DNA from: Azorinus chamasolen
Taxonomy: Eukaryota > Mollusca > Bivalvia > Cardiida > Solecurtidae
Length of the DNA stretch: 64,000 bases
NCBI GenBank assembly: GCA_963576725.1
Contig: OY755252.1
Coordinates: 53,438,615 to 53,502,614, forward strand
Direction: 5' to 3'
Shown: positions 28,950 through 39,299 of the stretch, one piece after another
Layout of the letters: each line of letters begins with the position of its first letter
Numbering within the stretch: the stretch's first letter is position 1
Program-made: the position numbers and the translations under genes
Notes under the pieces: generated by a model
Seen by the model: the letters and a program-made list of their open reading frames with translations, nothing else
The model's database searches: none
Told to the model about the DNA's origin: nothing

Positions 28950-29222
28950 CGTGACTATATATTACTTATGTGACTATTTATTACTCAAGTGATTATTTAT
29001 TACTCATGTGACTATTTATTACCTTCGTGACTTTTTATTACTCATGTGACTATTTATTACTCATGTTACTATTTATTACTCATGCGACTAACGCTCACGT
29101 GATTGTTTATTATTCAAGTGACTATTTATTACTCATTAGACTATTTATTACTCATGCGACTATTGCTCTTGTGACTATTTATTATTCAAGTGACTATATA
29201 TTGCTCATGTGGCTATTTATTT
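28950..29222. repeat. About 19-bp minisatellite
   Basis: Units of GTGACTATTTATTACTCAT, about 14 copies with variants. Confidence 0.9.
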
Positions 29223-29254
29223 TGATTACCCTCAATATTAGGACAGACAACCTT

Positions 29255-29320
29255 GGACAACTAGTGCAGATCCAGATCAAGGAGCCGTTTGATGAGGATA
29301 TACACTATTTGCTACTCTAT
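29255..29320. mobile_element. TTAA-4/5-type stem fragment
   Basis: AACTAGTGCAGATCCAGATC, GGAGCCGTTTGATGAGGATA, TACACTATTTGC. The AGTGCAG...CACTATTTGC form matches TTAA-4/5 rather than TTAA-1. Confidence 0.5.
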
Positions 29321-29504
29321 TTTTTCTAATTGAAGGTTTTCAATATGGTGCCATGTTATATATGTATTATTCAGTTGTACACACAAGCGGAGAGGCGTTG
29401 GATGTCTGAATGCTTATGGTGTCCAAATACCAGTGCACTACGCTTACTCTGAGGAAGAGCAAATACTTATGACCATGACTGACTGATACGACCATATTTT
29501 AATA

Positions 29505-29765
29505 TGCATAATAACGCCTTTCTATTTATTGCATAATAACGCCTTTCTATCTATTTACAAACAGAGTACATCCAGATCAGACAGGTCCTCTAGGATCCGT
29601 CTGATGAAGGTCTACTCTGTTTGCTTATGATATAATACAGATATGATTCATTCTATGGGTTCTGATACGACCAAAACTTTCTGTATCCATTTGGCATTAT
29701 AAACATTAGTTAATAGCCATGATGTCATTATTTCTCAAATGAATATTCACGGAGTAAAGGGTTAA
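29505..29765 (+). mobile_element. TTAA-1 MITE
   Basis: A 26-bp left segment (GCATAATAACGCCTTTCTAT) is doubled. Stem 29557-29624 with apex GGTCCTCTAGGATCC; right half to CGGAGTAAAGGGTTAA. Confidence 0.8.
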
Positions 29766-30104
29766 ATTTGATGTTAGGGTTCCATCCCCGGTACTGGCAA
29801 ATCAAGGGCATTAAAGTTTATACAAGTGCTACGTGTAACCTAGCTAGGCACTCGTCCATGTATACAAATCTATTATACACTTTATAAATGTAAACCAATA
29901 GCTGAGTAGCATTTGCATCACCTGACAGTCCAATATAAATCAGTATTGTACTGCTGAAATCCATAATTACGGTTATTGTCCGTACATGTGACCTTGCTAA
30001 GTACTCATTCATGGATACAGATAAAATTATAGGAAATGAATATAACGCATGTAATAAACTTGCACACCACAAATGGCGACGTTTCACGTGGGATTTCATT
30101 ATGG
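29766..30104. other. No recognisable feature
   Basis: Short open frames only. Confidence 0.4.
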
Positions 30105-30105
30105 C

Positions 30106-30232
30106 ACATGGCAGCGTTCATTAAGTCATGTGACAGCGTTCATTAAGTCATGTGACTGCGTTCATTAAGCCACGTGACAACGTTCATAAGTCGTGTGAGA
30201 GTGTTCATTAAGCCACGAGACAGCGTTCAGAT
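30106..30232. repeat. About 22-bp x 5-6 minisatellite
   Basis: GCGTTCATTAAGTCATGTGACA units with variants (CCACGTGACA, CGTGTGAGAG). Confidence 0.9.
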
Positions 30233-30385
30233 AAATATCATCTGTCAGTTATAGGCTAATGACGTAACCAGCTTTAATCGAATGCTGCTTAAATGATATT
30301 TTAGGAAATATTCATTACATGTAATTTATCTTTCTTAGACAATAATGACGTCATCATTAACTCTAAAACTAGGTTTTCCTCCATT

Positions 30386-30552
30386 CATTTCCTTTCCTTC
30401 ATATAAACGCCCTTTCACGTATTTTGCAAACAGAGTAGACCCAGATCAGACGGCTCCTATAGGAGCCGTCTGATCAGGCTCTGCTCTGTTAGTTTATGGT
30501 ATAATATAGATCTGATTCTTCAGTTTATGTCTGAGCTAATATATCTAGTATT
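30386..30552 (+). mobile_element. TTAA-1 MITE with near-perfect stem
   Basis: Stem 30426-30493, apex GCTCCTATAGGAGC exact at 30453-30466. Left tip TTCCTTTCCTTCATATAAAC; the right half is truncated. An unrelated TGACGTCA lies upstream at 30345. Confidence 0.8.
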
Positions 30553-30737
30553 CTTATTTTTTTTTATAGAAATATGGATAAGTGTATCACACAGTTTAAT
30601 CCCCCATAAAATGTTGTCTCATCTGAATCCAACCTCTGTGCACAGGCATCTACAAAATCAAATAAAGACAAGCCAGATATAAGTCAACACACTATATGCC
30701 TATTTCCTTGATATGTTTTTCAATAAAGTCAGAACAT

Positions 30738-30888
30738 CAACCCTTTGGATTCTTGAAACGAGTTTCCTGTCATTTGCAAACAACATAGACCCAGGTAAAA
30801 TGGATCGTAAAGGATATACACGATCAGTTAATGAATATCCATGAAGTCATGAATTAATATTATGTAAATATTCAAGAGGTATATGGTT
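30738..30888 (+). mobile_element. TTAA-1 MITE, second arm lost
   Basis: TTTGCAAACAACATAGACCC, AGTTAATGAATATCCATGAA, GTAAATATTCAAGAGG, tip TATATGGTTAA. Confidence 0.5.
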
Positions 30889-30973
30889 AAACACGAATGG
30901 GCGATTTCACCTTGAATATTCACCATTAAACGGGTTAAGGGTGCCCTATTTATGTCCACGAATGCAATGTCGC

Positions 30974-31175
30974 TTAACCCTTTACTCCATGAGTATTAAA
31001 ACAAGAAATAATGACATCATGAGTATTAATTAGGTTAATTATTATAATAGCACATGGACAAAGGAAATCTATATCATATTATAAGCAAACAGAGCAGACC
31101 CTGATCAGACGGCTCCTACAGGAGCCGTCTGATATGGATCTACTATGTTTGCAAAAGCCTAAAAACGCACAAATA
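30974..31175 (-). mobile_element. TTAA-1 MITE
   Basis: TTAACCCTTTACTCCATGAG tip; TAATGACATCATGAGTATTA; stem 31085-31152 with apex GGCTCCTACAGGAGCC. The far tip is decayed. Confidence 0.75.
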
Positions 31176-31195
31176 TACGTAGTATAAATAGCGCA

Positions 31196-31420
31196 AAACT
31201 CGATTGTTCGAAGTTTTAAAATCGATTGTTCGAAGTTTTTAACTCGATAATTCGAAATTTTATAGTAATAAAATGAGGAACTTTTAGGCACGTGGCTGCT
31301 TAATGCAGGATGGAAGTCATGCAGCCAGTTTCTATTGGAGTTTTCTGCATGATCATCCTGTATTAAACTGCAACCTGTCTCCTGTCTAAAATACCGATAG
31401 TGATACGCGTTTTTACTGTA
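31196..31420. mobile_element. TA-1 MITE with repeated left terminus
   Basis: CTCGATTGTTCGAAGTTTT is present two to three times at 31199-31262. The stem is GGCTGCTTAATGCAGGATGG / CATCCTGTATTAAACTG. The right end is ACGCGTTTTTACTGTA. Confidence 0.65.
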
Positions 31421-31589
31421 GTATTTTGTTCGACCTATAGACCATCACGACATAAGATCATTAATAATGATCAGTAGTGTCAGAAGATAAAACACAAAAC
31501 ATATGTTTACAAGATGGGCGCAGACGCATGTAGGTCACGTGATTATCATTGGGTTTCAAGGCAAAGTGAGCTTTGTCAATACTGTGCCC
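31421..31589. other. No recognisable feature
   Basis: No family match; a Tc1 or LINE trace is not visible. Confidence 0.4.
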
Positions 31590-31660
31590 ATTAAAACTTA
31601 TCCCGCTATAAAAATAATGTCTGCTCAAATTTTGTTGTGGGTCAATTTACATTAGGCTTT
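31590..31660 (+). mobile_element. TTAA-2 left end
   Basis: TTATCCCGCTATAAAAATAA, TGTCTGCTCAAATTTTG; it gives way to the next array. Confidence 0.6.
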
Positions 31661-31675
31661 GAGGAACAACTGTCT

Positions 31676-32270
31676 AAACTTGACGTTTAGTAAAGAACAA
31701 CGACATACAATAAAACTTATCTCAACTGGACACTTAGTAGAGAAGACATGAAATACAATAAAAAAAACACCTTATCTCAATTAGACACTTAGTAAAGAAG
31801 ACATGAAATACAATAAAAACTTATCTCCATTGGACATTTAGTAAAGAAGAAAATATATGAAATACAATAAAAACACTTATCTCAACTGGACACTTAGTAA
31901 AGAAGACATGAAATAAAATAAAAACTTATCTCCATTGGACATTTAGTAAAGAAGAAAATATATGAAATACAATAAAAAATATCTCAACTGGACCCTTAGT
32001 TAAGAAGACATGAAATACAACAATTGGGCATTTAGCAAAGAAGAAATGAAATACATTAAAACTTATCTCAATTAGACAATTAGTAAAGAAGAAACGGGAT
32101 GTATTAAAATAAAACTTATATCAATTGGACATTTAGTAAAGAAGAAACAGGATGTATTAAAATAAAACTTATATCAACTGGACATTTAGTAAAGAAGAAA
32201 CGAGATGCATTGAAATAAAACTTATATCAACTGGACATTTAGTAAAGAAGAAACGCGATACAATAAGAAG
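31676..32270. repeat. About 50-bp minisatellite, about 12 units
   Basis: Units of ACTTATCTCAACTGGACA, CTTAGTAAAGAAGACATG, AAATACAATAAAA. Unit length varies 43-60. Two sub-types (ATATATGAAATAC; GGGATGTATTAAAAT) are grouped in blocks. Confidence 0.9.
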
Positions 32271-32339
32271 CCATTAAAAAGGACGTTAAGTAACTAGTCG
32301 TAGGACAGATTGCAGTTAAAAGAAAGGACCGAAAGGTAA

Positions 32340-32412
32340 AAAAGAAAGCTCATTTCGTAAGATTTCTACACGAGTTACACTTTGCATTACGCTGCCACAT
32401 GTCTTATCCATT
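32340..32412. mobile_element. TA-1 stem fragment
   Basis: GAAAGCTCATTTCGTAAG, then TTACACTTTGCATTACGCTG, CCACATGTCTTA. Confidence 0.4.
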
Positions 32413-32415
32413 TAC

Positions 32416-32650
32416 ACCACACATACCCCCTTTTATGCCTTTACAAACAGACTAGACCCAGATAAGACGGGTTTAAGGACCGTCTGGTCAGGGTGTGCTC
32501 TGTTTGCTTATGATATAATATAGATATGATTCTACAATTTCTGCCATGGCCAAAAACTCTTGTGTCCATGTGTTATCATAGCAATTAATCTGTACACTAT
32601 TGGTGATGTCATGATTACTTCCATGGACATTTATTAAATGTAGGGTCAAC
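32416..32650 (+). mobile_element. TTAA-1 MITE
   Basis: Stem 32443-32507 (ACAAACAGACTAGACCCAGA to GTGTGCTCTGTTTGC), full right half (TGATTCTACAATTTCTGCC, GGTGATGTCATGATTAC). The tips are decayed. Confidence 0.65.
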
Positions 32651-32680
32651 CACTGACCTTAATGCACATTTGAGTGCTCA

Positions 32681-33154
32681 AAATTGTACTCCATGAATAT
32701 TCATGTAAGAAATAATGACATCATGATTATTAATAAGATTAACCTTTCGCTTGCTGAATTTTAAAATACATTTCTCCCTCTTTACCCATGCCCTGTTGTA
32801 TAATTACATATATCTTCACTGTGTACAAGTATTTCGCTGTGCAATCACTGCTGTGGAGTGCACTGGTTGCACAATCAACTTGTAAATAGTGCAGACCCTG
32901 ATGAGACAGCTCCTGCAGGAGCTGCCTCATCTGGGTCTTCACTATTTACAGGTAGGTATATTGACGCGAATAGCAAGCGAAGGGTCAAGTGTTATACTAG
33001 TACATGGCTACATGCAGTTTTGGTCATGGCAGAGGCTGTAGCATCATTTCTAAATCATTTCGTAAGCAAACATAGCAAACATAGGATCCGTCTGATCTGG
33101 GTCTTCTCTGTTCGCAGATGCGTAGGAAAGCGAATTTATGGAGTACTGGGTTAA
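32681..33154 (-). mobile_element. TTAA-1 MITE split by a TTAA-5 insertion
   Basis: ACTCCATGAATATTCATGTA, ATAATGACATCATGATTATT, then the insertion at TTAA 32739. It resumes GTTATACTAGTACATGGC, GCAGAGGCTGTAGCATC, stem GCAAACATAGC / GGTCTTCTCTGTTCGC, tip GGAGTACTGGGTTAA. Confidence 0.75.
32739..32988 (+). mobile_element. TTAA-5 MITE (nested, 250 bp)
   Basis: TTAACCTTTCGCTTGCTGAA and TAGCAAGCGAAGGGTCAA are its inverted ends. The 70-bp stem 32881-32950 (TGTAAATAGTGCAGACCCTG to GGTCTTCACTATTTACA, apex GCTCCTGCAGGAGC) is almost perfect. The only copy in the window. Confidence 0.8.
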
Positions 33155-33660
33155 GAACAGTTTTCCTATATTACACTTGTGAAGGGAAACATACATCATT
33201 TAATTTGAAATAGAAATAAACAATGTCTGCCATTGATTTGATTCACAAGGGAATGTTTCTTGTATTAATTTTCAGAAACACTGCAAGAGTATCTAAAGAT
33301 GCACAAACACAGCATATTATTAGGTTCCCTCTGTTTATTATCAAAATAAAAGTGGGAATATTGGAATAAATCACCAGAATAAATAATCAAAAGCTGCGGT
33401 TTATCCCACATGAAATCAACGATTGAGCGGCGAACTGGGCCATCAATTAATCTATGCAAAAGGTCAAAAACATTACCAAAACGGGAAATGTCAAAATATC
33501 CCACCAGTGGTGGAGCTAGTGACAATCCGTTTCCATATTTGGGAACAGTGGGCTGTTAATCGAACTAATCACTGGCGGTAACCATCAATTCATGCGTACA
33601 AAAAAGCACTCTATTCGAAATCATTTTCGCAAACATCAATCTAGTCAACATTGATTTCAA
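33155..33660. other. Unrecognised; one protein-like frame on minus strand
   Basis: The minus-strand frame at 33265-33525 reads PPLVGYFDISRFGNVFD, LLHRLIDGPVRRSIVDF, MWDKPQLL before becoming low-complexity. The composition looks protein-like, but I recognise no domain and no start. Confidence 0.25.
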
Positions 33661-33664
33661 TGAA

Positions 33665-33809
33665 TTAAAATTAAAAAAAAAAACGAAAACAAATACAATT
33701 AGGAACTATGATTTGAATGTTGGAATGGTTGTTCTGGCCTTTGCAAACAGTGTAGTTCAGATCAAGGGGGATTCCGAGTCTGCATTGTTTGTCATAAATA
33801 TGTCCCTCG
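33665..33809 (+). repeat. Segmental duplicate (partner 35098-35228)
   Basis: GAAAACAAATACAATTAG, AACTAT, TTTGAATGTTGGAA and CAGATCAAGGGGG are shared in order. In both places the block is followed by a TTAA-1 element. In the partner the G run has grown to 15. Confidence 0.65.
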
Positions 33810-34058
33810 TTAACCCATTCATGCATATAAACGCCTTCCATGCCTTTGCAAACAGAGTAGACACTGAATAGACATCTCCTATAGGGGTCGTCTGATCAGG
33901 GTCTGCTCTGTTTGCTTATGAAATTAAGACAGACCCGGCTCTAGAGTTTCTATTAATACCAAAACATCATATATACATATGCAATTATAAAAATTCAGCT
34001 GATAAATATTCATGACGTCATTATCTCTTACATGAATATTCAATAGGGAAAGGGTTAA
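33810..34058 (+). mobile_element. TTAA-1 MITE, complete (249 bp)
   Basis: TTAACCCATTCATGCATA to AGGGAAAGGGTTAA; stem 33848-33914 with apex ATCTCCTATAGGGGT. TGACGTCA intact at 34013-34020. Confidence 0.85.
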
Positions 34059-34133
34059 TTATATTCATTCCTAATAAATGGACTAAATCATTAAACAATG
34101 AACTTTCTGCGTTCATGTTTTAAGCTTTTGTCC

Positions 34134-34215
34134 GGTTAATATTCATGTAATAAATAATGACATTAATTTTTATGATGGCATACGAACACATAATGAGTGA
34201 GTCATGGCGAAACAT
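34134..34215 (-). mobile_element. TTAA-1 right-half fragment
   Basis: GTTAATATTCATGTAATAAA, TAATGACATTAATTTTTATG, ATGGCATACGAACACATAA. Confidence 0.55.
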
Positions 34216-34444
34216 GTAGCTCCTAGTGGAGTAGTCTACATTAAAAGGCACCTCTTGCAGGTTAAGTATGCGGTTTTATAGAATGCTCGTTCTGTTTTGC
34301 AGTATTTGATTTGAAAGCATCCCCCAAAAGGCATAGCAAAGATGCGTATTTTTTTTATTTTATTTTATTAGATAATTTCGCATTGTTTCTCCTCCAAACT
34401 ATAATTTGATATCTCGTTAGCATTGTCTGGAATTCTAAACTATA

Positions 34445-34520
34445 TTATATCGTTATTTCTCTTCCAAAACTTATGTTGTGATCACTGTTTCGAACAGTCT
34501 CCAACTCCTATGTTGTAACC
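34445..34520. mobile_element. IR-5 fragment
   Basis: TTTCTCTTCCAAAACTTATG, TTGTGATCACTGTTTCGAAC. Confidence 0.45.
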
Positions 34521-34559
34521 ATTCTACATATATGTTAATATAATGTGAAAGTTTCCACT

Positions 34560-34788
34560 CAATACTTTTCATCATAAACGTCTTATCACGTATTTGCAAA
34601 CAGAGCAGATCCAGATCAGACGGTTTCTGTAGGGTCTGCTCTGTTTGTTTATGGTTAATATAGATACGATCCAACAGTTTCTGTCTCATCCAAAAGGTCC
34701 TTCATATATATAACATTATAAAAAGGATCTAATTAATATTCATGATGTCAGTATTTCTTACATGAATGTTGAACAGGGACAGGTTTAA
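34560..34788 (+). mobile_element. TTAA-1 MITE, apex deleted
   Basis: GCAAACAGAGCAGATCCAGA, CGGTTTCTGTAGGGTCTGCTC: the second arm is shortened. Right half to CAGGGACAGGTTTAA. Confidence 0.75.
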
Positions 34789-35097
34789 CTTTGCCGCCCT
34801 GTTACTGATAGACAAACTATCTAAATAAAGACTGTTTTCTAAAGAATGGTCACGGAATCACTATTTTAGTATAATCTAAAATGCCCACCATCCTAATGTT
34901 TTCCTGTTTGATAGACAACCCATCCTTAAGAAGACAGTATATGGTAACTGTGGTTTACTGAGACACGTAGGATATTAAACAACACTACCATAGAAACCGT
35001 TTCAAGATAAAAAATCTAAATTAAGCATTTCTTTTTTATTCCTTACAGAGTATTGTAGATACCATCTCCATTGACACAAGACTGTCATACAAGTGAA
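34789..35097. other. No recognisable feature
   Basis: A possible IR-5 trace (TTTTCTAAAGAATGGTCAC) at 34832; otherwise nothing. Confidence 0.4.
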
Positions 35098-35365
35098 TAC
35101 AAAAATAAAATTCGAAAACAAATACAATTAGAAACTATCATTTGAATGTTGGAAACAGTATAGACCAGATCAAGGGGGGGGGGGGGGGCTCAGAGAAGAG
35201 CCTGCATTGTTTGTGATAAATATTCCTTCGTCAACCATTTCTTGCATATAAACGCCTTTTCACGCCCTTACAAACAGAGTAGACCCAGAACAGACGGCTC
35301 CTAGAGGAGCCGTCTGATATGGGTCTGTTCTGTTTGCTTATGATATTATAATATATTTTAAGCTA
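35098..35365 (+). mobile_element. Segmental duplicate plus TTAA-1
   Basis: Partner of 33665. G15 run at 35174-35188. TTAA-1 from 35230, stem 35270-35337 with apex GGCTCCTAGAGGAGCC; the right half is truncated after TGATATTATAATAT. Confidence 0.65.
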
Positions 35366-35805
35366 AGTAGATATATGTACAGTGCAGCTAAGTCGTGTCG
35401 CATTCAACGAGGACGGTCTTGTGTTTGAATCCAGAAGACTAAAATGGTACAAGTAATTACCTCATTTTGGCCTCCAACAATAAATGGATAAGTACCAAGG
35501 CAATGTGAAGGTATGACCAAATACGTCAGTCTTTTACTCTTGAAAGGTTAAACAACAGTTAACTACAAACAGGCATAGTAATGTTATTTCAGAATTCCCG
35601 TTAGGGAGCGTTCGATGGATGGCGGTACTCCTGCTTTAACCCTATAGTCTACTTTGTTATTTTTATATGGTAAATGTTTAATGTTTAATGTCTTGTTGTG
35701 CGATTTGTCACGTTTCAGGATGTATGATGCATGGTGCTGTACCTGTTTGTTTGTGGCGTTCCCTGTATAACTGTTTACAAACGTGTTCCCATTTGTTTAT
35801 GGTGT
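35366..35805. other. No recognisable feature
   Basis: Apparently unique up to the start of the next array. Confidence 0.4.
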
Positions 35806-35807
35806 CC

Positions 35808-36335
35808 TCGATAGTGGCGATGAGCAATGATGTATACCAATGGTGTATACCTAGATCAGATTGCGTCCTCTATAGTGGCGATGAGCAATGGTATATACCT
35901 AGATCAGATTGCGTCCTCTATAGTGGCGATGAGCAATGGTGTATACCAATGGTATATACCTAGATCAGATGGCGTCCTCTATAGTGGCGATGAGCAATGG
36001 TATATACCTAGATCAGATTGCGTCCTCTATAGTGGCGATGAACAATGGTGTATACCTCGATCAGATGGCGTCCACTATAGTTGCGATGAGCAATGGTGTA
36101 TACAAATGGTTTATACCTAGATCAGATGTCGTCCTCTATAGTGGCGATGAGCAATGGTGTATACCTAGATCAGATTTCGTCCTCTATAGTGGTGATGAGC
36201 AATGGTATATACCTAGATCAGATTGCGTCCTCTATAGTGGTGATGAGCAATGATGTATACTTAGATCAGATGGCGTCCTCTATGGTGGCGATGAGCAATG
36301 GTGTATACCTAGATCAGATGGCGTAATCTGATCTG
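35808..36335. repeat. 46-63-bp minisatellite, about 10 units
   Basis: Units of GTCCTCTATAGTGGCGATGA, GCAATGGTGTATACC, TAGATCAGATGGC. GTATACCTAGATCAGATGGC resembles the TTAA-1 arm GTAGACCCAGATCAGACGGC, so the unit may be MITE-derived. Frames through it are artefacts. Confidence 0.9.
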
Positions 36336-36444
36336 AGGTTGCACAGTTTTCTTTACAAATTATTTGACAAAGGTCACGTCGTCAAAACATGTTCAGAAAC
36401 ACCCGTCTTACAAATACCTGTTTGTGGGCTTATAAAGTGTACAT

Positions 36445-36645
36445 GTAATATATACTTGGACGGATTTACTGGCTTATAGTATATACTTTGACGAGTTTAC
36501 TGGCTTATCATAACTATTTTGGCGGGTTAACTTGCTTATAATATATACTTTGACGGATTTACTGACTTTTGGGTTTACTGACTTTTAATATTTACTTTGA
36601 CGAGTTTACTGGCTTATAACAAATACTTTGACGGGTGTACTAGGA
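36445..36645. repeat. About 30-bp minisatellite, 6 units
   Basis: TATACTTTGACGGGTTTACT, GGCTTATAA units, degenerate. Confidence 0.85.
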
Positions 36646-36749
36646 ACTACATGTTGAAACAAACTGTAACAAGTACGTATATTCAACTGTTTCGCTGCCA
36701 TGTACTGTCGATTGCAAACTGTGTCCTATTCTTTTCAAATATAACATTA

Positions 36750-36877
36750 TAAATCAGTTTTGATCCTGATGAGACACCGAATAACTCCGCGGCTCATCTT
36801 GGTCATCCTTGTTTGCAAGGGACATATCCGTGTAGCTACCGATTCGGTGATGACAGCGAAAAGGTTAAATCCAAAAC
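36750..36877 (+). mobile_element. TTAA-2b MITE
   Basis: CAGTTTTGATCCTGATGAGA, CACCGAATAACTCCGCGG, then tip GACAGCGAAAAGGTTAA. Confidence 0.65.
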
Positions 36878-37049
36878 CATAAACCTTTTTTATGAACCCA
36901 TTAACGCCTCTGTTTGTTTGTGTGATCGGCAAAAATGGATCATAAATGAATCTAATGTTCATAATGAGAGGCGGTTCTACAAGAATTGTTTTTCCGAATC
37001 AATGGCGGTCTTGATTAGATAATTCCTGTAGGCGACCTTTAATTGTTGA

Positions 37050-38022
37050 CTGCAATAGAACCTGTCTGAAGCGACCATCAAAGTACGTCTAATTATGGGT
37101 CTGTAATGCAGATGGTAGCTTAATGCAGACCAAAAGTAATACAGAAAGCTCCTAAAGAGCGATGTTCGTCAAGCGTCTTCAGTTGTCAACCATTTGAACC
37201 GATAAAAATCTTCTCCTCTGAATCAACAGTGTCCTCAGCTTTCATCTTTGGCACATAACATCATCTGTAGGTCCTCTACAAAATGTGTAGGTCGTCTACA
37301 AAATTTTGTCCCTGTGGTCAAATAGGCCCTGTCCCAGGGGTGCCTTGTTTTCTATAGAAACATACAGTGAACATTTTGAAAATGTTCTTCTCTGAAACTG
37401 GAAGGTTCTCAGCTTTGATATTAGGCACATGGCATCATCTGCAGGTCTTCTAAAAAAGATATATAAATCATGCCCCTGGGTCAAAATTGGCCCCGCCCCA
37501 GGGGTGGCCAGTTTTCTACAGAAACATATGTTGAAAACTTTGTAAATCTTCTATGAAACTCGAAGGCTCTCAGTACTTATCTTAGTACTTATCATCATGT
37601 TCAGGTCCTCCACAAAGGTTATATAAAGTATGTCTTAGGGCTGGCCAGTTTACTATCATTTCTGATTAAATTGACCATGCCCCAGGGGTGTCTTGTTTTA
37701 TATAGAAACATATTGTGAAAACTTTGAAAAAATCTTCTTCTCTGAAACTGGAAGGTTCTTAGCTTTCATATTTGGCATATAGCATCATCGTGAAATCCTC
37801 TACAAAAGTTATACGAATTATGCCCCTGGGGTCAAATGAGTCCCCGCCCCAGGGATGGCAAATTTTAATAGAAAAATATAGTGAAATCTCCTCTGATTGT
37901 CTGGTGTGCGATATCGGGGTCATCATGACCGTCATGTTTGCATTACTTTTGCCCTGCATTAAGCAGCTACTTGCTTTTTAAGACTCCTGTGTTCAATATA
38001 TGAATGGCCACTTAGAACTGTA
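37050..38022. mobile_element. TA-1 MITE split by a 0.75-kb block
   Basis: Left: TGCAATAGAACCTGTCTGAA, GATGGTAGCTTAATGCAG, AAAGTAATACAGAAAGCTCC. Right: GCATTACTTTTGCCCTGCAT, TAAGCAGCTACTTGC, ending TTAGAACTGTA. The break falls exactly at the hairpin apex. Confidence 0.7.
37165..37910. repeat. About 175-bp x 4 tandem block with CCCCAGGGG motifs
   Basis: Each unit runs TCCTCTACAAAA, a CCCCTGGGGTCAAA/GCCCCAGGGG segment, TAGAAACATA, GTGAAAACTTTGAAAA, TCTTCTCTGAAACTGGAAGG, CTCAGCTTTCATATT. The third unit is internally deleted. It inserted into, or was captured by, the TA-1 hairpin. Confidence 0.8.
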
Positions 38023-38100
38023 AACTATTTGCCTTCGTTCTTTTTAAGGGACACTAGACATATACGATTTTTCATATTTATTAAATGTGTTTATTTCAGT

Positions 38101-38398
38101 TTAACCCTTTTCTCTATAAATACGCATGTTTATACTTTTGCAATCACAGTAGACCCAGATCAGACAGCTATACAGAAGCCGTCAGATCAGTACAGTAGAC
38201 CCAGATCAGACAGCTATACAGCTATACAGCTATACAGGAGCCGTCTGATCAGTTTCTGCTCTGTTTGCTTATACACTCGTATAGATCTGATTATACATGG
38301 CTAACACTTGCTGTGTTCATATACCATTATAAAAGCATCAAATAAATAGTCATGATGTCATTATATATTACATTCATATTCATGAGATACAAGGTTAA
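38101..38398 (+). mobile_element. TTAA-1 MITE with duplicated stem arm
   Basis: TTAACCCTTTTCTCTATAAA to GAGATACAAGGTTAA. The arm CAGTAGACCCAGATCAGACA occurs at 38147 and 38191, and AGCTATAC is repeated four times at the apex. Confidence 0.8.
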
Positions 38399-38451
38399 GA
38401 GCACCAGTTGTCACTGTCATTAAAAGCAGTTAAGTTAAATCGGACATATAG

Positions 38452-38660
38452 CTGAACTTCGATATCTCGAACTCGGATAACTAGAACTTCGCGATAACTC
38501 GAAGTAAATGTTCGATCCTTCCAAATTTTACAATACAGAGCAGTTCTGAATATATATCACTACGCATATCTAGAAACACACGTGACAACACAATACAGGA
38601 CTCAGGTAATGCCAAAAGCTCCTATATTAGCTTTCAACATTACTTTACACCTGCATTAAG
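38452..38660. mobile_element. TA-2 element, left part with TA-1-like centre
   Basis: GCTGAACTTCGATATCTCGA, CGATAACTCGAAGTAAATG, then AAAAGCTCCTATATTAGC and CATTACTTTACACCTGCATT. The same order is seen, more decayed, at 26678-26985. Confidence 0.55.
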
Positions 38661-38859
38661 CTGGGAAATTGTCTTTATTAGAAACCGAATTACTCGAGCC
38701 TCTAATATTTCGCATTGATTTAGAATCTCACGATAAATGCTCTCTAAGCGTTCTACTCGCACTTTCATAAACATGACGTCGTCTTACCCGCGGGACATTA
38801 TTCTCCAAAATCATGCGGGTCAAGGCAATGAATTTTGTTTTATTAGTTTTAAATATTCC

Positions 38860-39095
38860 CCTATTGAATATTCATTAAAGTAATAAAGACATCATGAATA
38901 TTTATTATCTGAATTTGTGTGGCATATGGCCAACGTAGTGTTTAGTATTGATATAAAATATAGGGTCAGATCTATTAAAGTTTCAAAAGCAAACAGAATA
39001 GACCCTGATCAGACGGCTCCTACATGAGCCGTCTGATCTGGGTCTGCTCTGTTTGCAAATGCACGAAAATGCGTTTATATGAAGGTAAGGGTTAA
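38860..39095 (-). mobile_element. TTAA-1 MITE, near complete
   Basis: CCCCTATTGAATATTCATT to GAAGGTAAGGGTTAA; stem 38989-39056, nearly perfect (apex GGCTCCTACATGAGCC). Confidence 0.8.
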
Positions 39096-39299
39096 TGCTA
39101 CATTTTGTATTTTGATTAAATGAAAAGCAATGTTTTCACGTTTCATGGTAAACCTATGATTCAATGATCCCAAATGTAATTTGAGGTCTTATCGCTCCCT
39201 TTATAGTTTATCATTTTAGGAAAATACACTCAAACTTTTCGTTTAAACACATGCAATCACCATTACGTTGAAAATATGTTTCAAAATGTAAGTTACACT

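Noticed and set aside
30345..30352. TGACGTCA near a TTAA-1 as a promoter
   Set aside because: No adjacent gene start, CCAAT or TATA; an isolated 8-mer is not enough.
35688..36326. Overlapping open frames of about 90-105 codons
   Set aside because: They run through the 48-bp array and consist of its translated units.
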